From Mimachlamys varia (lineage: Eukaryota > Mollusca > Bivalvia > Pectinida > Pectinidae): a stretch of 64,000 nucleotides of DNA. The notes under the pieces are model-generated. The model ran no database searches, had not been told where the DNA came from, and saw only the letters and a list, made by a program, of their open reading frames with translations. The stretch is taken from positions 60,097,186 through 60,161,185 of the forward strand of contig OX392529.1 in NCBI GenBank assembly GCA_947623455.1, in the 5' to 3' direction. The position numbers and the translations under genes were made by a program. Below, piece by piece: positions 58,518-64,000 of the stretch (position 1 is the first letter of the stretch; the number at the start of each line of letters is the position of its first letter).

Positions 58518-58710
58518 TGTTTACGACCAAAGGAGATCCTGCAGAAAATGCGATTTTCTGACCATGCTTTGACGAAGGAACAATTTATAAAGTTGTGTCC
58601 CCTGCTCATTGTACAGCTTGATAGACACACGTGTAACCACGTACATTGTCATCACCATACACATCCGCATGGTCACCACGACAAGGCAGAAACACATGTT
58701 AATTCTAAAA
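58518..58710 (+). CDS. SLC39A6/A10-like: ZIP zinc transporter, second ectodomain exon (PAL-type segment)
   Basis: Joins the previous exon in phase 0. It encodes CLRPKEILQKMRFSD, then ALTKEQFIKLCPLLIVQLDR and HTCNHVHCHHHTHPHGHH. The Cys-Leu start, the CP-L-L..Q-D segment (the position of the PAL motif, here PLL) and the following Cys match the ZIP ectodomain cysteine pair that supports dimer formation in ZIP4-type proteins. A second, short His cluster follows. The donor 'aaaa|gtaagt' leaves phase 1. The membrane-domain exons (with the HEXPHE metal site) are not visible in the remaining ~5.3 kb, so they either lie beyond 64000 or the gene is truncated. Confidence 0.85.
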
Positions 58711-61700
58711 GTAAGTACTTTATAAACAAACCAACGCTTTATTATGAATTTACTGCATGGGTTTTCTTTTGCAATATTGCGTTTTCCAAATCACTAACTT
58801 TCTAACCAAATATTTTTTTTTTAATTTTCAGTTTGAAACTATGTACTTTTCAGTAAGTTTTATTGTCCTCATTGGTTATTTTTCAAATTGATTAGTTGAG
58901 TTGTTTTCAACCTAACAATATACTTACAGCTATGGTAATTAAAGACATTGCTCAATGTGTGTTGTGCAATGCTCATTAACATAATTATGCTGCTTTAGAC
59001 CGGTACATTGGTGGACTTACAGGTCAGGCGCAGTATTACAATACAAATACAAACTTACTGTAATACCATGGCGAAAGCACCCAGCACACCATTCCGGCTC
59101 GCAACAACTTAGAAACAACGAGTTAAAAAGTTGTTGTTAACTCCAAACTTAGCAGGGAACAACAACTATCATTTGATGGAAAGTTCAACACTATCAAACA
59201 AAAAGCGACGTGTTGCCAACCAAGGTTGTCAAAAAATAATGAGAGCCCGAGCAAAGCTCTTGAATGATAACACATGCGTGCGTTACAGAGTTGTTTCCCC
59301 TTGTTGCGACCCTTTGTCTTTGATATTTTTCGTCCGAAAGACGCCCTACAGCGGCGAAACCATTAAATATTATTTTCTTAGATTCAATAAATGGAAAATA
59401 AAAATAAAATTACATTACTTGAAAAATAAATCTCCTTATAATCGAATTATTTAAAGCATATTGATGATAAAATAAAGTTTCTATTCATACATGTTGTAGT
59501 AATACATATTAATACAGCACCGAAAGATAACTATTAGACATCAGTATCTTAACTGAAAACCATAAAATGAAGATGATATATACACACACAATAACAGATA
59601 ACTGATATCAACCATTGGATATTTATAATAAATATATATAGTGTTATGGATAGGAACCGGCTTGATATAAGTTGTATAACTTGTGCCCTATCCTGTTGCA
59701 TTTAAAAGGCAATACAATATGTTTATTTAACACAAATCTGTACAAGTTTAACTAAATTATATTCTGTAATATAAATAAGGCATTTAACAGGGTTCGGCAT
59801 GTAAGTATTTTGTATAAAAGAAAAACTCTTTGAGTGATTTAAAGCTTAAATACCTGACAGAGGTAGTTCTAAAAAAATCATTTATATAAATCATAATAAT
59901 AGTGTGAGAGTGATTGAGAAAGGGACTTTAATTGATAAAACCTTATACTGCTAATTTCCTACGCCATCTACATCGAAATAAGATATCTAATTGTCAATGA
60001 ATGTATATGAAGGATACTGGTTATCTTTGTTGGAAGAGACTTTAACAGGCTTAGCCTGCTTTCTAATCATGTTATTGATACATTTGTATACAATTTCTTG
60101 TAGTACTTGTTTATATGTCTTGTATAAATAATAAAGTCTGAAAGAAGGTACAAGTTAAATTAATATATGACAATAATAAGTTTAGTCATATAATTATGAC
60201 ATAGAGGATCTTACACGAGTGTTGATGTTATAGAGAATTTATTAAACGAGTTAGATAATTCAATATATTTAATATATTAAATAATTTAATGAGTTTAATA
60301 AATTCCATACTACATTTACACGAGTGTAAGTTTCTATTTATCTTATAACTTATATTTATGAGAAAATACACAAAACCTCTCAAATTAATTCTCTTTATAA
60401 GAAAGGCAAACTTCTGTGACAGAACGGTTTTCACTACCGTGACAATTATATGACATCATTTGTTTATGACGTCACAATAGTGTTATTACACGTGTGTAAT
60501 ACCATTTTTATGACATGGTCATATGACATGACTGAGCGGGTCAGTTATGTGATAAAATAATTTACACAAATCTTATGCAAATATCATTAGTAATTGATTA
60601 TCTGATTAGTTACCAGAAGATGATTTGCCTGTGTAATTTACCTGTACAACATTTCTGCTATAGACTATAACTCGCTATCATAACAACTGACCACCTAAGT
60701 AAACATGTTTTTATAAGCAGAGTTGGTGTTCGAGGAAGTCCCAATTTGGGCAGGCTTACACTCAGCCATCTAATTAGATAATGACCCCCCTCAGGCTTCA
60801 ACCCCTCCTAGTCAAAATGTACCTGTATCTGGTCTGATACAAGGTGTGAAGATCTGGAGATAATAACCCCGGGGCCCCTGATTGTTAGTTGGGAACAGGT
60901 CATCACACCTTATATGACCTTTATTTATAATTGCAGGTACAGGCTGCTGACATACTTGTTTCTGTATTTTTACCTGGACAAACCGGGTATAGTCTCTTTC
61001 AATATTTAATAATATTTCAAGTTTAACTTAGCCTACAATAAAAGATACTTTGTATTTAACATAATAAAAACAAGTTTTAATAAACATTGAACTTTGTAAA
61101 GGGAATACATTAAATATTATGAAGCATTCCACAGGTAAGTTAACGTTGTTACCTGAGAATTATAATTCTTCAAAAAAAGGCCATAACCTTATCTGTAATT
61201 AGTTCCGATTGTTCTCACCCTATACCTGTGCTCTATATAATAAAATAGGATATATTGGCTAAGTTGGACGTTTTACGAAATTTTTGACTATGGTATTGCT
61301 GGTATCTTTAATGCAGCCGCCAGCAAAACTATGATTTGTTAGAATTACCAACGTTATGGTTCAATATCTCTATCCACTGAAGACTTTAAATACAAAGAAA
61401 CGAAAGATGAAAGGTACAGATATATACACCATTACACGGACTGCAAACACGGTATACAGTACCTGCATCAGTAACTTACTATCAAGTCACTCACCTGGAA
61501 CAAATCTCAGGTGTAAAGGACCAGATAGAGTCAGTCACGCATGGCCAGTACAGATAATTGACACTTATATTGGGTTGTACACAACCTACATACTATAGTG
61601 CGTGTATAATGTACCATGTAAATATATATAAAAAAAATGTAGTTAGTGTAGGGTTTTAAACCTTATTATACAGTGTTTAAGCTTAACTGATTTTAGTAGA

Positions 61701-61862
61701 AGTTGAAGTTTAACCTTTACTCATTACAATTTATTTTCCCTTGATGTAAAGAAAAGCTAACATACCGTGTTATGAAATGACATATAATTTAATTACTTTT
61801 AATTCATCGAAAATTAAAGAAGTTTCATCAATACTTATTTAATTGCAATATCTAACTTGATG
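58711..61862. other. AT-rich, no further ZIP exon recognised
   Basis: I looked for HEXPHE-like or transmembrane coding stretches with splice borders and saw none. The ORFs at 59131-59454 and 61356-61598 have no recognised domain. It may be a long ZIP intron. Confidence 0.4.
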
Positions 61863-62005
61863 AATAAAAAAATCAGAGAATACCAAAGCGTCAACAAAAC
61901 CATAATCCGAACTTAAAATCGATTAAACGAGAGGCATGAATAGGAACAAAGAACAGATTTACATGGAGACTCTCGTAAAAGCACAAGAGAATCAGACAAG
62001 ATGTT
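61863..62005 (-). mobile_element. Penelope-like tail, extra truncated copy
   Basis: On the plus strand 'aatcagagaataccaaagcg' to 'gacaagatgttcc' matches the 3' end of the element at 62098-63225. Same orientation, separated by ~92 bp, giving a partial head-to-tail tandem arrangement. Confidence 0.75.
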
Positions 62006-62097
62006 CCTGGTCTAATGGCATATACATAGACACATGTAAAACCTTTACGTGTGTTAATATTTAGCCTGTAACATGCTTTAATGATTGGTTACGAAAA

Positions 62098-63225
62098 TAA
62101 ATAAGAGAATACCAAAGCGTTAACAAAACCATAATCCAAACTCAAAATCGATTAAACCAGGGGCAAAATATGAACAAAAGAAAGATTCAAATGGAGACCC
62201 TTGCAAAAGTACAAGAGAATAAGACCATGTGTTCCGTAAGAGTAAGCGTCTTCTGCTTCATCGACGACACCTGCCATGTAAATCTTTGTCACATCCAAGT
62301 AAACATCAAGTTCTCAAAATGAGAACCGAGTATCATTGTCAATCACAACAAGTAAACACACTAATGAGCATACTCAAAAACGTCCATCTTCATATCACTT
62401 AAAGATAAAGAATATTAATTTTCTCAATAAGACATAGATGGCGACATAGTTTTGATCAACCTGCATCTCTCGAAATCTTGTGTTGTTAGTTTGTTTGTAA
62501 GCAGTCGACATCGATCTCGAAGATCCCGATATTTAGAGCAAGCCCCGGAATACCGAATCAACTGCGACATGTAAACACCATGTGTTGGAGAAGCAGGGAT
62601 GTTACTATCAAGAAATGGAAAGCTAAAGTTCGGAAAATTGAAATCATCACGTTTATCGTATAGCTTAGTAGTAAGCTGTCCATGTTGATCGTAGTTTAAG
62701 TAGAGATCGAGGTAAGCAGCTGATGTAGAAGAGTCTGTTGTGTCCTTTATCTCATGTTCAGAAGGGTATATACGATCGACGTGGTCAGCAAACTTCTTGT
62801 TGTTTATAGACAACACATCGTCGATATATCTGAAAGTGAAATTAAAAGTTTTGGCAAGGTTTTTGCTACCTGTCCTGATAAGTTCCTCCACAAATTCAGC
62901 CTCGTAAGTAAACAAAAACAAGTCAGCTAAGAGTGGGGCACAGTTTGTTCCCATGGGAATGCCAACAGTCAGCTGGAAAATCTTTCCTCTGAACTCAACA
63001 AAAATGTTGTCGACCAGGAATTCAATCATCCTTACTATATCTTCTTCAGTATATTTCCTCTTAGCTTTTGTTTTGTTTTTCACAAAGTATGCTCCAAGAT
63101 AGCTCACTACCATATATTTGTATCGTCGTCCGCCTTTCTTGGAAAGAAAGCTCTCATAACAAGAGATCGGAGACGTTCCTTCAATCTTGTATGAGGTATG
63201 GTAATGTACAGGGTGGAAAAATCAA
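62098..63225 (-). mobile_element. Penelope-like element with intact RT stretch
   Basis: The minus-strand element runs from about 63225 (5'-truncated) through the RT to its tail at 62098. Upstream of the long ORF, 'LYITIPHTRLKERLRSL' is in another frame, so the copy is already disabled there. Tail sequence and the last RT codons after 62424 agree with the other copies. Confidence 0.75.
62424..63113 (-). CDS. Reverse transcriptase fragment (Penelope-like), 229 codons
   Basis: An RNA-dependent DNA polymerase core that would copy the element's RNA. Visible motifs: GIPMGTNCAPLLADLFLF (residues 51-68), FNFTFRYIDD (90-99, with the catalytic Asp pair), AYLDLYLN (133-140), LYDKRDDFNFP (151-161) and SQLIRYSGACSKYRD (183-197). 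The start Met is internal to the true RT, whose beginning is in a shifted frame upstream. The C-terminus (MSPSMSY) is frameshifted relative to the other copies, which end in ...YAH. No GIY-YIG nuclease follows the RT in any copy here, which would fit a Naiad-type element with its nuclease at the N-terminus, or a nuclease-less one. RT identity is strong; class assignment is moderate. Confidence 0.75.
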   Translation of the reverse strand: MVVSYLGAYFVKNKTKAKRKYTEEDIVRMIEFLVDNIFVEFRGKIFQLTVGIPMGTNCAPLLADLFLFTYEAEFVEELIRTGSKNLAKTFNFTFRYIDDVLSINNKKFADHVDRIYPSEHEIKDTTDSSTSAAYLDLYLNYDQHGQLTTKLYDKRDDFNFPNFSFPFLDSNIPASPTHGVYMSQLIRYSGACSKYRDLRDRCRLLTNKLTTQDFERCRLIKTMSPSMSY

Positions 63226-63345
63226 TGAAGTTTGTTCAAATGAACGACCTTGTACCATGTTCCAGGGCACAGGGATCAAATGTGTCAACACATCTTCTCA
63301 ATATCTTGAAGATCCAGGAAACTTATATTTGGCCTGTAGCATGCT
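63225..63345. repeat. Dispersed repeat fragment
   Basis: On the minus strand 'ggccaaatataagtttcctg', 'gatcttcaagatattgagaa' and 'catttgatccctgtgccctg' match the dispersed 'tgacccctgtgacc' family. It joins the truncated RT. Confidence 0.5.
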
Positions 63346-63354
63346 TCAATATTT

Positions 63355-63475
63355 AAATTCTTACTCAAGTTGGATTCGATGAAACTACCAATTGTAGCCC
63401 GTTTCATTTGTTTGCCGATGAATTTGACTAGATTAACACTGCCTGCACGTGTGATTTTACAAAGGGAGACAAGTT
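63355..63475 (-). CDS. Short coding-like remnant of unknown origin
   Basis: The minus strand reads KITRAGSVNLVKFIGKQ, then MKRATIGSFIESNLSKNLNI, then EAC, before running into the dispersed repeat. It has protein-like composition and sits upstream of the RT in the same orientation, so it may be an N-terminal part of the retroelement. No family recognised. Confidence 0.3.
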
Positions 63476-63692
63476 AAAAAAATCACAACTTGAGATTTTA
63501 TTTTGGTATTAAAGCTGCGCAAAAAATAAACCAATATCGATCAATCAGCAAAATGTTAACAGTTCATGGTTGCTAGCGGTACTGACGAGTAGGCCTATTG
63601 AAATGTCCTAGAAAGATGACGTAATACACACATATGCTCCCTTCAGCGATGGCCTAGACCTAAACTTACCCATGCCGACTCTTTTGTCACGG
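63476..63692. other. Short spacer, nothing recognised
   Basis: No gene, RNA or repeat signal was identified. Confidence 0.3.
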
Positions 63693-63929
63693 TCAACGTA
63701 GATCCGTCTGATCACGTCTTGTGTGAAAGGAATAGGAATACTTAACTTCCATATCAAATAGTTTCGACCTTACATTTGTTTTTCGTCTATTTCGACATTC
63801 AATTACATAGGTTTCACATTCCAGTAGATGTAGAAACTCGAAATTAAGCGGCTTTCCACTTTGAGCTTGTAAATAAAAATGGCTTCCGTGACCATGAAGC
63901 TGAGCCTGCGCACCGCATCTAATCGTCAT
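63693..63929 (-). CDS. Unassigned minus-strand ORF (78 codons), possible first exon
   Basis: It begins MTIRCGAQAQLHGHGSHFYL and ends HTRRDQTDLR with a stop. In a second frame the 3' half reads YLIWKLSIPIPFTQDVI and RRIYVDRDKRVGM and reaches a good donor ('catgg|gtaagt', at about 63670). Either a frameshift separates two parts of one coding exon, or it is a non-coding first exon. No family recognised. Confidence 0.3.
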   Translation of the reverse strand: MTIRCGAQAQLHGHGSHFYLQAQSGKPLNFEFLHLLECETYVIECRNRRKTNVRSKLFDMEVKYSYSFHTRRDQTDLR

Positions 63930-64000
63930 TCTTCCGCGATGACGAGCAGAAATACTGAAATCTTATGAATTATCAAAAAAAGGAGATATGACATTTATAA

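Noticed and set aside
59131..59454. Further ZIP exon
   Set aside because: The sequence has no transmembrane or HEXPHE-like segment and no matching splice phase.

Overview
This window looks like nuclear DNA from an invertebrate animal, most probably a bivalve mollusc. The reasons are AT-rich, intron-bearing, gene-poor sequence, GT/AG-bounded exons, very many minisatellites and fold-back elements, dispersed 'tgacccctgtgacctt' and 'cgtccgtccg' type repeats, degraded Penelope-like retroelements and tRNA-derived SINEs. There are no operons, bacterial genes or CRISPR arrays. Species cannot be fixed from the sequence alone.

Layout. (1) 1-3.7 kb: 3'-ward exons of a minus-strand gene for an acidic, Ser/Lys-rich protein, tentatively RBM33-like. 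One exon/intron boundary of it has been amplified into a 53-58 bp minisatellite. (2) 5.2-9.3 kb: a ~4 kb element with long inverted ends. It holds a broken pogo/psq-type transposase and younger nested insertions. (3) 10-20 kb: MITEs, hairpins, and tandem arrays of 43, 18 and 49 bp, then a 3.2 kb inverted-repeat structure and a SINE. (4) 21-25 kb: two direct copies of a ~1.1 kb segment. One copy carries a 95-bp perfect hairpin flanked by an 8-bp target duplication; the other is the empty site. (5) 27.8-30 kb: a 93-bp satellite that reads open on both strands. (6) 30.5-36 kb: a Tigger-type MITE, a Penelope-like reverse transcriptase remnant, and two copies of a hairpin-bearing repeat whose loops are rearranged relative to each other. 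(7) 36.2-54.0 kb: a tandem duplication of an ~8.8 kb composite block, each block being 47-bp array, 37-bp AT-rich array, ~3 kb body, Penelope tail and 40-bp array. (8) 54.6-56.1 kb: a ~1.4 kb element with long inverted ends.

(9) 56.8-58.7 kb holds the clearest gene: two phase-matched exons encoding the N-terminal ectodomain of a ZIP zinc transporter of the LIV-1 group (SLC39A6/SLC39A10-like). It has a signal peptide, 28 perfect DHSDHG hexapeptides and the cysteine-flanked PAL-type segment. No membrane-domain exon is visible downstream. (10) 61.8-64 kb: Penelope-like elements on the minus strand, including a 229-codon intact reverse transcriptase stretch preceded by a second truncated tail, and an unassigned minus-strand ORF.

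The genes do not form a pathway. The zinc transporter would act at the cell surface or in endomembranes; the acidic protein is probably nuclear. The rest is mobile or satellite DNA. The long ORFs of the 93-, 40- and 18-bp arrays are best explained by repeat units that lack stop codons.
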